From Vampirovibrio chlorellavorus (lineage in GTDB: Bacteria > Cyanobacteriota > Vampirovibrionia > Vampirovibrionales > Vampirovibrionaceae), in the NCBI GenBank assembly GCA_903866275.1, contig CAIPMU010000007.1, forward strand, positions 35,372-99,371: a stretch of 64,000 nt of DNA. Direction: 5' to 3'. The translations under genes and the position numbers were made by a program. The notes under the pieces were generated by a model. The model was given only the letters and a program-made list of their open reading frames with translations. It made no database searches and was not told the origin of the DNA. Shown piece by piece: positions 8,892-15,708 of the stretch (its first letter is position 1; each line of letters begins with the position of its first letter).

Positions 8892-8977
8892 AAAAAAGCT
8901 GCCGCCGCCACGCGAAAGCAACGCACACTTGGCGGGGTTTGGGGAAAGCAGCTTCCCCAATGGGGGGTCGTTAGGGG
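8892..8977 (-). repeat. dispersed GC-rich repeat, copy 2 (inverted relative to copy 1)
   Basis: Read on the minus strand, this segment matches copy 1 through CCCCATTGGGGAA, CTTTCCCCAAACCCCGCC and the following GTTGCTTT. The stem GGGGAA/TTCCCC is kept although bases in the loop differ. It borders a perfect G7-CTAG-C7 palindrome. Together with copy 1 it places queC inside a 1.2-kb inverted-repeat frame. Confidence 0.65.
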
Positions 8978-8991
8978 GGGCTAGCCCCCCC
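8974..8991. repeat. perfect G7-CTAG-C7 palindrome
   Basis: Seven G, then CTAG, then at least seven C give an 18-bp perfect palindrome at the edge of repeat copy 2. At the equivalent edge of the third copy, near 42290, a weaker hairpin AGGG-cttg-CCCC flanked by GTCAG/CTGAC is present, so a terminal hairpin seems to belong to the element. Confidence 0.55.
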
Positions 8992-9025
8992 CCTGACACC
9001 AATCAGCCCGCACGCAAACAACGCG

Positions 9026-10021
9026 CTAAGGAATATACCCTTCCAACTCCTCACGCAAAAAGCGAGGAATATTCTCACGCGCCAAAAGCTCGTATATGGA
9101 GGCTTCTCCACCCAGCCGATAGACTGTGGCAATAGCGGCTTTGGCCACTTCATCGTTTTCATCGAAAATCCGGCTTTTCAGACCTTCCAGACAATCCTCA
9201 TCACCCACGGCCCCCAGTGCTTCCACAGCGGCCAGACGGATTGAGGGCGCTTCATCCTGCAGTGCTTCCAACAAACTATCGGTGGCTTTGCGGTTAGGGC
9301 GACCAATGCGACCCACGGCTTCGATGATCTGTTCTTTCAAAAAGTTGAATTTATTGCGAATGCCGCGCTTGGATTCCAGCATATCGATCAAGGGTTCAAT
9401 AGCGCGAATATCACCGAGCATGCCCAGCGCCTTGGCCACGGACTCCTTCAGGTAAACCGACTTTTCACGTTCATCAGCCAGAATATCGATCAGGGGCGTG
9501 ACCGCAAACTCATCGCCCAACTTACCCAGGCTTTCGGCCACAGCCAGGCGCAAACGGTAGTTTTCATCACGGTTGTTCAAAATACTCATCATAGGGATAA
9601 TCGCCCGGTTATCGGCGAGTTTGCCCAACGCCTGGGCAGCGGCGCAGCGCAGACGCATGCTTTCATCGCCGTGGACAAAATCCACCGGTTCGGGACGATC
9701 GTAGAGATCAATATGAGTGCCCAACAGCACGTCAATGATAGCCGGTACGCCATCTTCTGCTTTAATGCGACCCAGGACGCTCATGACATGGGTAATCACA
9801 CGACTGTTGCGCTCCAGACGAATACAATCCAGCAGACAACTCATGCCCACTTCGGACAGATCGTTCAGGAGTAAATCACCCAGAGTCGAAATAGCTCGCA
9901 GACGCTGATCGACCGGGACTTGCTCCCGGGCCTCAATCACATCCACCAGCTCATATAGCCTTTTTGGAACAGCTTCCATTGGACTCCAAAATGAAGGTCT
10001 CTCTTTAAACCAATTTAACAT
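9026..10021 (-). CDS. HEAT-repeat protein
   Basis: An all-helical solenoid built of about seven HEAT-like repeats, seen as recurring units such as AAAQALGKLADNRAIIPM, VAESLGKLGDEFAVTPL and VAKALGMLGDIRAIEPL. This is the PBS-lyase-like HEAT type common in Cyanobacteria and relatives. Such proteins are usually scaffolds. The partner here is unknown and no bilin-lyase function is implied. No signal peptide or membrane segment is present, so it is probably cytoplasmic. The ATG at 10021 is chosen over an in-frame GTG at 10051; neither has a strong ribosome site. It is monocistronic, and its neighbours give no functional hint. Confidence 0.8.
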   Translation of the reverse strand: MLNWFKERPSFWSPMEAVPKRLYELVDVIEAREQVPVDQRLRAISTLGDLLLNDLSEVGMSCLLDCIRLERNSRVITHVMSVLGRIKAEDGVPAIIDVLLGTHIDLYDRPEPVDFVHGDESMRLRCAAAQALGKLADNRAIIPMMSILNNRDENYRLRLAVAESLGKLGDEFAVTPLIDILADEREKSVYLKESVAKALGMLGDIRAIEPLIDMLESKRGIRNKFNFLKEQIIEAVGRIGRPNRKATDSLLEALQDEAPSIRLAAVEALGAVGDEDCLEGLKSRIFDENDEVAKAAIATVYRLGGEASIYELLARENIPRFLREELEGYIP

Positions 10022-10443
10022 CTTTTCAGCAGACAAAGCAGAGTCCCTCACGCCTGTCTTACAGTTTTTGCAGTATGTTTTGCATAACAGCTGGTCACGG
10101 TAAGAAATCGTATTACTGGTTTACAACACCTTGGAAAGTGAGCTGATTTTAGCAGGAACATCAGTTTGCAACACGATTCAAACAAAAAAGTTTACCCAAG
10201 CTCTACATTAATGCGGGTTTTCAGCTTCAACTCTGTTAAGCACTTTTCAAGAGTCCCTATAAATATAAAAACCTTCTTGTTGATTGTAAATATTTGTAAA
10301 CAAGGTTTAAACCATGAGTTTGTGGGCTTCCCCAAAGAGGGCAAGTCCTCAACTGATTAATTTTTGTAAAAAAAAACTTGCTCATGCGTATAATACCTAA
10401 AAGTGGAAAGTACAACTGTTTTGTGGGAAGTGTAGAGGAGTTA
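10022..10443. other. AT-rich intergenic region
   Basis: About 420 bases without a gene, clearly richer in A and T than the neighbours. It contains an imperfect inverted repeat around 10271-10310 (AAACCTT-CTTGTT paired with AACAAGGTTT) and the promoter of the small cysteine protein gene at its right end. Confidence 0.5.
10364..10394 (+). promoter_or_regulatory. candidate sigma-70-type promoter for the small cysteine protein
   Basis: A perfect -10 hexamer TATAAT lies at 10389-10394. The best -35 is TTGTAA at 10364-10369, giving a long 19-base spacer. The leader would be about 45 bases, ending in AGAGGAG before the GTG start. Confidence 0.4.
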
Positions 10444-10445
10444 GT

Positions 10446-10673
10446 GTGAGTACGATTGATCCATTTGAGAATGAGAGCATTGTCGTCGGCACTTTTAAGC
10501 GTTGGAGCGCATCAGCAGTGGAGTGTTACACGCGCAAGGCCAATTGTGACGGCTGTTACTACCAGAATTTCTTCTCCAGCAGAGCCTATGGATGCAAGAT
10601 GCATCTGGCGGTTGAGCAGCTCATGGAGAGTTTAGGGGAACCCAGCAACAGCTTAATCAGCAAGTTCTCCTAA
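10446..10673 (+). CDS. small four-cysteine protein of unknown function
   Basis: A 75-residue protein whose GTG start is fixed by AGAGGAG five bases upstream. Four cysteines (27, 34, 37, 50) are spaced C-x6-C-x2-C-x12-C within a basic, aromatic stretch, as expected of a zinc or iron-sulfur site. The rest is helical. There is no signal peptide. I do not recognise the family. The gene has its own promoter-like TATAAT and a strong hairpin terminator right after it, so it is a self-contained unit, likely well expressed. A DNA- or RNA-binding or regulatory role is plausible but unproven. Confidence 0.75.
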   Translation: MSTIDPFENESIVVGTFKRWSASAVECYTRKANCDGCYYQNFFSSRAYGCKMHLAVEQLMESLGEPSNSLISKFS

Positions 10674-10696
10674 CCAAGACAACATACAAACCTTGC

Positions 10697-10733
10697 ATCA
10701 GGGCCAGACTGACAACAGTCGGCCCTGATTTCG
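10697..10733 (+). terminator. hairpin terminator after the small cysteine protein gene
   Basis: A long stem pairs ATCAGGGCC with GGCCCTGAT, continued by GACTG/CAGTC after one bulged A, with an ACAA loop. It is followed by a short T-rich tail (TTCGTT). It begins 24 bases after the stop codon. Confidence 0.7.
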
Positions 10734-11009
10734 TTGGAACCAACACCCTGCCTGGCCTCACCTGATAAATGCAATTCAACTCAAAATCAAAACAACGGGC
10801 ATGCTTGCGAGAATTTAAAATCTGCGCCAAGATAAGCGGTACAAAAAAGTCAGCCCCCAATGGGTGGACTTCCCGATTTTTAATTGCAGCATCGCAACTT
10901 CCTATGTGGGAATGGGTGTTTCACGACATCCCCACAACCACAATTACCTGCTTTCAACCCATACCCTTGTCAACTTCATTCTATCTATCCAGAAAAAAGG
11001 ACTCGCCTC

Positions 11010-11513
11010 ATGCACCCAACGCCCGTTCCCATTATGCCCTTTGTGGTTCTGACTTTATTATTGCTGCCCATTCGGTTGGCCAAAACGCAACTGAAAAATC
11101 TGGCCTTCTTCATCTGGCTGGTGGGCGGATCCGTCTTGCTCTATCGCGGGTTTGATTTTTTAACCGAAGCGCCGGAGCACACCAATGCGCCTTTACTCGC
11201 CATTGTGGCCGCAGCGGCCCTGGCCATCGGCTATGGCAAAGGCAAATTTGTACTCTCTAAAACGTCGCGCAAAAACATTGATCGCATTAATGAGTTTACC
11301 GAACCCAAAAAACCCATTCAGGTTTACAGCCTCAGAAGCTGGATCATGATCAGCTTAATGGTAGGCATTAGCTTGGCCCTGACCGCACTAAACACCCCCC
11401 TATTGCTGCGCGGTGCAGTGAACCTGGGCATTGGCTTTGGGTTGACTATTAGCAGTTTGGCTTATTTAAAAGCCGCAAACCATTCCAGTGAAAAAGAAAT
11501 CATTGCAAACTAA
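11010..11513 (+). CDS. hypothetical multi-spanning membrane protein
   Basis: A 167-residue protein with four or five hydrophobic segments (VLTLLLLPIRL, LAFFIWLVGGSVLLY, APLLAIVAAAALAIG, WIMISLMVGISLALT, AVNLGIGFGLTISSLAYL) and a charged loop near residue 85. The ATG at 11010 is chosen because AAAGGA lies eight bases upstream; a longer frame reaches 10884 but its extra 42 residues have no coding character. I do not recognise the family, and no operon partner is obvious. Confidence 0.6.
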   Translation: MHPTPVPIMPFVVLTLLLLPIRLAKTQLKNLAFFIWLVGGSVLLYRGFDFLTEAPEHTNAPLLAIVAAAALAIGYGKGKFVLSKTSRKNIDRINEFTEPKKPIQVYSLRSWIMISLMVGISLALTALNTPLLLRGAVNLGIGFGLTISSLAYLKAANHSSEKEIIAN

Positions 11514-11544
11514 AAAACAAAACTCACATCCAAACTCAAACAGG

Positions 11545-11955
11545 TTACCGCCACAGCCAAATCTCAAAAGCTGCAATAGAAAAACATGCAGCTGCCATAA
11601 ATGGCCATGAGCTTTCAAAATGATACCAAGGCTCATCTGTAAAGCTGAATGAAACAGCAGCAATCAAAACAAAAATAAGCATTGGCACCATCACTGAAAC
11701 CACTTTTCTTTGAGTTGCATTAAGCGGCGTCTTATTGAACAAAGACATCAAATACGTTACGCCACGAGCAACTATATTGATGAAAAACCGAATAAATAAA
11801 CAACATAAAAGCACTCCAATTCCCCCACCCACGGAGTAAGAAACGTTATTCGTATTTCCAAAATCAATCAAAAACATTAAAACAGCCAAAAATGCAGCAA
11901 TCACCCAAAAGACATTTTTCAAAACTTTCCACTCATGAATAACAGACATCTTCAT
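11545..11955 (-). CDS. hypothetical membrane protein
   Basis: A 136-residue protein with four hydrophobic segments (VFWVIAAFLAVLMFLIDF, GGGIGVLLCCLFIRFFI, VSVMVPMLIFVLIAAVSF, PFMAAACFSIAAFEIWLW). The gene is richer in A and T than its neighbours, which suggests a recent arrival or an orphan. It converges on the membrane protein gene at 11010-11513. Nothing indicates a function. Confidence 0.5.
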   Translation of the reverse strand: MKMSVIHEWKVLKNVFWVIAAFLAVLMFLIDFGNTNNVSYSVGGGIGVLLCCLFIRFFINIVARGVTYLMSLFNKTPLNATQRKVVSVMVPMLIFVLIAAVSFSFTDEPWYHFESSWPFMAAACFSIAAFEIWLWR

Positions 11956-12028
11956 AAAATCTCAACTCATTTTTATACAAATATAAACCTTGCACTTGTC
12001 GCAAAGTAATAAACTCTATTAATAAACT

Positions 12029-12379
12029 CTATGCTTGCAAAAAAGCGCGTAAGGTGTCCGGATCAAACCCCTGATAGATTGAACCATCCGATTTCAGGAT
12101 GAAGGGGCGCTTGATGAGGTTGGGATCTTCCAGCATTAAAGTCACGGCGGTTTTGGCATCGGGTAGGGTTTTCCCCAGGTTTTTTTCCTTGTAGATGGTG
12201 CTACGCGGGTTGAGGCTGGCTTTCACATTGGCCGGATCGATGGCTTGAGTCAATACCGTCCGGCTGGGGGGCTGGCTTTCGATGGGGATCTCTTCAAAGT
12301 CCACCGATTCGGCTTCCAGAAAGGCCTTGGCCTTTTGGCAGGTGATACAGCTCTTTTTTCCGTAAAATTTTAACGCCAT
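12029..12379 (-). CDS. ArsC/Spx-family thioredoxin-fold protein
   Basis: A 116-residue member of the arsenate reductase-like family. It starts MALKFYGKKSCITCQKAKAF, with the N-terminal CxxC seen in Spx-type proteins. It also shows the family features R-STIYKE and KRPFILK. The distal cysteine and arginine needed for arsenate reduction are not evident, so a redox regulator (Spx/MgsR-like) or a YffB-like protein is more likely than a true arsenate reductase. The ATG at 12379 has AAGGAGG six bases upstream. It lies about 40 bp after the methyltransferase gene and is probably cotranscribed with it. Confidence 0.8.
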   Translation of the reverse strand: MALKFYGKKSCITCQKAKAFLEAESVDFEEIPIESQPPSRTVLTQAIDPANVKASLNPRSTIYKEKNLGKTLPDAKTAVTLMLEDPNLIKRPFILKSDGSIYQGFDPDTLRAFLQA

Positions 12380-12417
12380 GAGCGGCCTCCTTGTGACTCT
12401 TTCCAAATGCAGGGTTA

Positions 12418-13182
12418 TTATAAGCCGTTTGGAATGTCCAGACTGCTTTTTTTACCGCAAAGCAACAAAGAACCGATCCGGGTACGGAAATCCACCACGT
12501 CTTCAATCTGGTTGTAACCCCAGCCCGGTTTGAATTGGGCGATATATTCTGAATCCAACGGAGCCGGGTTGAACAACCGGGCCGAGGTGACCGCCGTAAA
12601 GCCTGCCCGCTCAAACAGTGTTCGGTAATCGCGGGCGCTGTAGAGATGCATAGGCAGATCAATCAGCTCATTCCAGATGTGGCAATACGGATTTTCGGCG
12701 AAGTAATCCACCATCACCCACACCGACCCGCCGGGACGCAAGACCCGATGCCATTCCTTCAGCGCGGCCAAGGGGTCGGGCAGGTAATACAGGGCCTCCA
12801 CCGAAAGCACCCGATCCCAGTGATCGGCCTCAAACGGCAAGGCATCGGCAGCACTCACCGCAAAGCGCACTTGTGGCGGATTATCCGGGTGCCGGGTCGC
12901 CTGATCAATCATTGCTGGTGAAACATCCACCCCTTCAGCCCTTCCGCCGGGGGAGACTCGCTGAACCATCGCCCGCACGGCATAACCATTCCCGCAGCCC
13001 ACATCCAGACAGGTCATGCCCGGCTGAAGCCCCATGCGATCAATAATTTGGGTCACCATCGGCCAATGGCCTTTGGCCATGGACTCGCCCTTGCCCGCCA
13101 ACGCCCAACGGTCAAACAACGCAGCCGCCGCACCGGAATTCGGCGTCAAAGTAGTGTCAGGACTCTGGATTTGCGGTTGCAT
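12418..13182 (-). CDS. SAM-dependent class I methyltransferase
   Basis: A small-molecule-type methyltransferase. Motif I is CLDVGCGNGYAVRAM (residues about 58-72) and the acidic post-I residue lies in AEGVDVS. The Methyltransf_11 pattern continues with ALPFEADHWDRVLSVEALYY and VLRPGG. The substrate is not predictable. Its ATG overlaps the stop of the upstream rhodanese gene (TAATG), so the two are translationally coupled. An Spx-like redox protein gene follows. The set rhodanese, methyltransferase, Spx-like suggests sulfur or thiol chemistry, or detoxification of a thiol-reactive compound, by inference only. Confidence 0.85.
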   Translation of the reverse strand: MQPQIQSPDTTLTPNSGAAAALFDRWALAGKGESMAKGHWPMVTQIIDRMGLQPGMTCLDVGCGNGYAVRAMVQRVSPGGRAEGVDVSPAMIDQATRHPDNPPQVRFAVSAADALPFEADHWDRVLSVEALYYLPDPLAALKEWHRVLRPGGSVWVMVDYFAENPYCHIWNELIDLPMHLYSARDYRTLFERAGFTAVTSARLFNPAPLDSEYIAQFKPGWGYNQIEDVVDFRTRIGSLLLCGKKSSLDIPNGL

Positions 13183-13574
13183 TAGCGGTTGTTGTCATAA
13201 TCAAGGGCGGGATACGGTTTTTCTTTCCATTGCTTGTAGCCGCCTTGGAGGGAGTACACATGCTCATAACCCATCTGCTGCAAGACATCGGCCGCCATCG
13301 CGGAACGACCGCCGCCCCCGCAATAGGCGACCACCGTTTTCCGCCGATCGGGTACGGCGTCTTCAACTTCCAGTTCCAGCACGCCCCGCGGGATGTTCAC
13401 CGAGTTTTCAATGCGCGAGTGGGCGTGATCGTTGGATTCACGCACATCCAGAATGACCATCTCCTTGCCGGCGGCCAGCCATTGACGAAACTCCTCTTGG
13501 GTGACTTCATGGATGCGGGTTTTGGCATCCGCCACAAAATCCTTCCAGGTTTTATGCTGCTGAATCTGGCTCAT
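13182..13574 (-). CDS. rhodanese-like sulfurtransferase
   Basis: A single-domain rhodanese of 130 residues. Visible features are the CH2A-type VILDVRESNDHAHSRIENSVNIP and the active-site loop with the catalytic Cys85 in VAYCGGGGRSAMAA. The enzyme transfers sulfane sulfur to a thiol acceptor. The six-residue loop CGGGGR fits the small GlpE/PspE-type size. The start has AAGGAG ten bases upstream. The stop overlaps the start of the methyltransferase gene. Confidence 0.9.
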   Translation of the reverse strand: MSQIQQHKTWKDFVADAKTRIHEVTQEEFRQWLAAGKEMVILDVRESNDHAHSRIENSVNIPRGVLELEVEDAVPDRRKTVVAYCGGGGRSAMAADVLQQMGYEHVYSLQGGYKQWKEKPYPALDYDNNR

Positions 13575-13780
13575 GGGGAAAGGGCTCCTTGCTTTTGGGG
13601 ATATGAATCAGCCCTATTCTACTGCCAAAATCATCCCAAGGGCATTATCAGGGTGGCTAATCCTAAGCCTATTTTAAATTCGGCCCAGCCTTAAAAACAT
13701 CTATTTTTGAAACTCACCCTCAAGTTTTTCAAAATGCATACGATAATAGAATAAAGAACATTGACACAAGGAACGGTTTA

Positions 13781-14383
13781 ATGTTACCCCCCCCCCGAAA
13801 CCGTCATAAAGGCTTCACGCTGGCCGAACTCTTAATTTCGCTGGCCATTCTGGGGGTGATTGCCACGTTTGTGATTCCCAAGATCATTGTCAACAGCCAA
13901 AACAGCACCTATAACTCAGCGGTTCTGGAAGCTGCCGGTACAGTTTCGGGAGCCTATCAACGCTATCAATCCCAAAATCAGATCACTGCCAGCTTTAGCA
14001 TTAAAGATCTCACTGCTTATTTAAACTATATTGCTGTGGATACCAGCAGCACCGTTGTTTCCTGGCAAACAAGTACCACCTTCACTTGCAGTGCAACAGC
14101 ACCGTGCCTCAAGCTCCATAATGGCAGTAGTTTACAATATTGGGCAACAATCGATAGCTTTGGCGGAACCAGCACCATCAACGCCGTGCCCTTCTTGGTG
14201 GATCCCGATAGCAAAGTAACGGACGGCACCACCAATGGACCTGGAAAAGCCGTCGCGTTATGGCTTTACGCCGATGGGCATATTGGAGATTACGGGAACA
14301 TGAGAGCCGGAACCACATACACCGGAGGTTCCAGTACCAGCTCCTTACCCAGCCGGATCCCACCTTGGTTCCACTGGAATTAA
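13781..14383 (+). CDS. prepilin-like protein, short leader, starts with C10 tract (in frame)
   Basis: A type IV pilin or pseudopilin precursor exported by the type II/IV machinery. The 11-residue leader ends in a basic HKG, then FTLAELLISLAILGVIATF. The prepilin peptidase would cut between Gly11 and Phe12 and methylate Phe12; Glu16 is the conserved Glu5. The C-terminal domain has a cysteine pair (TCSATAPC), the family motif F-VDPDSKVTDGTTNGPG, and ends in PPWFHWN. The start has AAGGA upstream. Codons 3-6 are a run of ten C (13787-13796), and any one-base slip would abolish the product. Three related genes lie at 53865, 54694 and 63553. It is monocistronic here and is likely a minor pilin. Confidence 0.88.
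   Translation: MLPPPRNRHKGFTLAELLISLAILGVIATFVIPKIIVNSQNSTYNSAVLEAAGTVSGAYQRYQSQNQITASFSIKDLTAYLNYIAVDTSSTVVSWQTSTTFTCSATAPCLKLHNGSSLQYWATIDSFGGTSTINAVPFLVDPDSKVTDGTTNGPGKAVALWLYADGHIGDYGNMRAGTTYTGGSSTSSLPSRIPPWFHWN
13787..13796 (+). repeat. C10 homopolymer at codons 3-6 of the prepilin
   Basis: Ten consecutive C directly after ATG-TTA. With ten C the downstream prepilin frame is open. Eleven C gives a stop after nine codons, and twelve leaves the frame wrong. The position, length and effect are those of a contingency tract. Confidence 0.7.
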
Positions 14384-14412
14384 GGCTTTATTTATTCTAA
14401 CCCCATCTAGGT

Positions 14413-14844
14413 TTAACGGATAAACAGTTCCAGGTTGAAGTAACCCAGATGCGTATCGCCGCTCCAGAGTTCGTATAGAATCTCGATAATGCCGCCTTCG
14501 GGAGTTAAAGCGTAATCCAGTTTTTTGGTAAAGTTGCGGCAGATCAGCGAAGCCCCACCGTAAAAGTACTGGCTGGCATACCATTCGTTCATGGAGAACG
14601 TCTGGCGGCTGTGCACTTCGCCAATTTTGACCACGGAGATGGCATTTTTGGAAATCTTGATGGTGGTCGTCACCTTCTTTTCGCGCAACATGGTGTCAAA
14701 GGCGAGAATATAGGTATCTTTGTCCACCTGATAGAGCGAGCCCAGGGCTTCCTCTTCGATTTCGAAGGGGTCGTAGCCATTCACGGATTGGGTCTGGCAG
14801 ATGTCCACCATCACCATCTTTTTAATCTTTTTCAAATCACTCAT
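14413..14844 (-). CDS. DUF1934 (YwiB-like) beta-barrel protein
   Basis: A small protein of about 143 residues resembling the DUF1934/YwiB family, a calycin-like beta-barrel of unknown function. Family-like elements are DTYILAFDTM, KVTTTIKISK, SVVKIGEVHSRQTF, YFYGGASL and GGIIEILYELWSG. The ATG at 14844 is preferred because AGGTGA sits five bases upstream; a GTG three codons earlier is in frame. No signal peptide. It ends 30 bp from the convergent prepilin gene. The function is unknown. Confidence 0.7.
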   Translation of the reverse strand: MSDLKKIKKMVMVDICQTQSVNGYDPFEIEEEALGSLYQVDKDTYILAFDTMLREKKVTTTIKISKNAISVVKIGEVHSRQTFSMNEWYASQYFYGGASLICRNFTKKLDYALTPEGGIIEILYELWSGDTHLGYFNLELFIR

Positions 14845-14908
14845 TGCACTCACCTAAATCTCGCTGTTGACGATTTTTGAATAGGCCAAAATTGACCCGC
14901 ACTTGGGG

Positions 14909-14927
14909 TATCGGCCACCAGCCGATA
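14909..14927. promoter_or_regulatory. inverted repeat between rlmH and the DUF1934 gene
   Basis: Perfect 7-base arms TATCGGC and GCCGATA around CACCA. It lies in the 160-bp gap between the end of rlmH and the start of the DUF1934 gene, both on the minus strand. No T-run follows on either strand, so an operator or RNA hairpin is more likely than a terminator. Confidence 0.3.
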
Positions 14928-15004
14928 AATCTTTAATGCCCAGCCTCACTTTTTTACAAAAAAGGGATTAATCTCCACCAATTGGACCACTCACCGGGGG
15001 ACTC

Positions 15005-15511
15005 TCACTTGTGATACGGCTCGCCTCGCCGAATTTTGAAGGCGCGATACAGTTGCTCCAGCAATATCAGCCTGACCATAGGATGCGGAAAGGTCATACG
15101 AGACAATGCAACCGTCCACTGACACTGGTTTAACACTGACGAATGCAAGCCTAACGGCCCGCCCACAATGAATATAATAGGCCCCGAGTCGGTGGCTGGA
15201 ATACCTCCGTTTGATGGATCTCCCCCCAGACGATCAAACAATGCGGCGCAAAACTTCTCGGAAGTCAGCTCATCCCCGCGCTCTGAGAGCGCAATGGCGT
15301 AACTGGCCTTGGCCATATATGGCAAAATGCGCTGGGCCTCTTTTTCCATAATTTGCTGCGGGGTTTTAGAAGGCAAAATCGGCTCGTCCGGCACCTCGAC
15401 CACCGTCACCGAGGCATACGCCTTGAGGCGTTTAAGATAATCCTCAATACCGGGGGCCAGATAAGAAAACCCGGTTTTCATGCGGCCAACGGCAATAATT
15501 TGAATTTGCAT
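15005..15511 (-). CDS. rlmH: 23S rRNA (pseudouridine-1915-N3)-methyltransferase
   Basis: A SPOUT-fold methyltransferase that modifies pseudouridine 1915 in helix 69 of 23S rRNA in the assembled ribosome. Visible family parts are the N-terminal QIQIIAVGRMK, ALSERG, the SAM knot FIVGGPLGL and the C-terminal signature LLEQLYRAFKIRRGEPYHK. The length (168) fits the family, with a slightly expanded middle (GDPSNGGIPATDSG). It appears monocistronic. Confidence 0.95.
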   Translation of the reverse strand: MQIQIIAVGRMKTGFSYLAPGIEDYLKRLKAYASVTVVEVPDEPILPSKTPQQIMEKEAQRILPYMAKASYAIALSERGDELTSEKFCAALFDRLGGDPSNGGIPATDSGPIIFIVGGPLGLHSSVLNQCQWTVALSRMTFPHPMVRLILLEQLYRAFKIRRGEPYHK

Positions 15512-15708
15512 GGGGGCGATTAATCCCTAAAGTCAACAGTTCGGCGCTAAATTAAAATTGACGCAACCCGCTCAACCTCCAAAAGACTGAGACGAGGCCA
15601 CAACATTTAGACCTATTTGGCAGGCCCATTTGGGACACTAGGATTTTAATCCAGTATCCATCCCGGCTATACTATTGCAAACCCCTGTTTGAATGGAGCG
15701 TATCAATC

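Larger units (their letters stand above)
8614..9025. other. gene-free region upstream of queC holding the repeat
   Basis: No convincing gene is visible in these 412 bases. Open frames here are low-complexity and have no ribosome site. The region contains repeat copy 2, the G/C palindrome at 8974-8991, and presumably the queC promoter, which I cannot place with confidence. Confidence 0.6.

Noticed and set aside
8610..9002. 130-codon frame upstream of queC
   Set aside because: Runs through the GC-rich repeat and palindrome, low complexity, no ribosome site.
10769..11155. 128-codon frame overlapping the membrane protein at 11010
   Set aside because: Different frame from the gene with a good ribosome site; composition non-coding.
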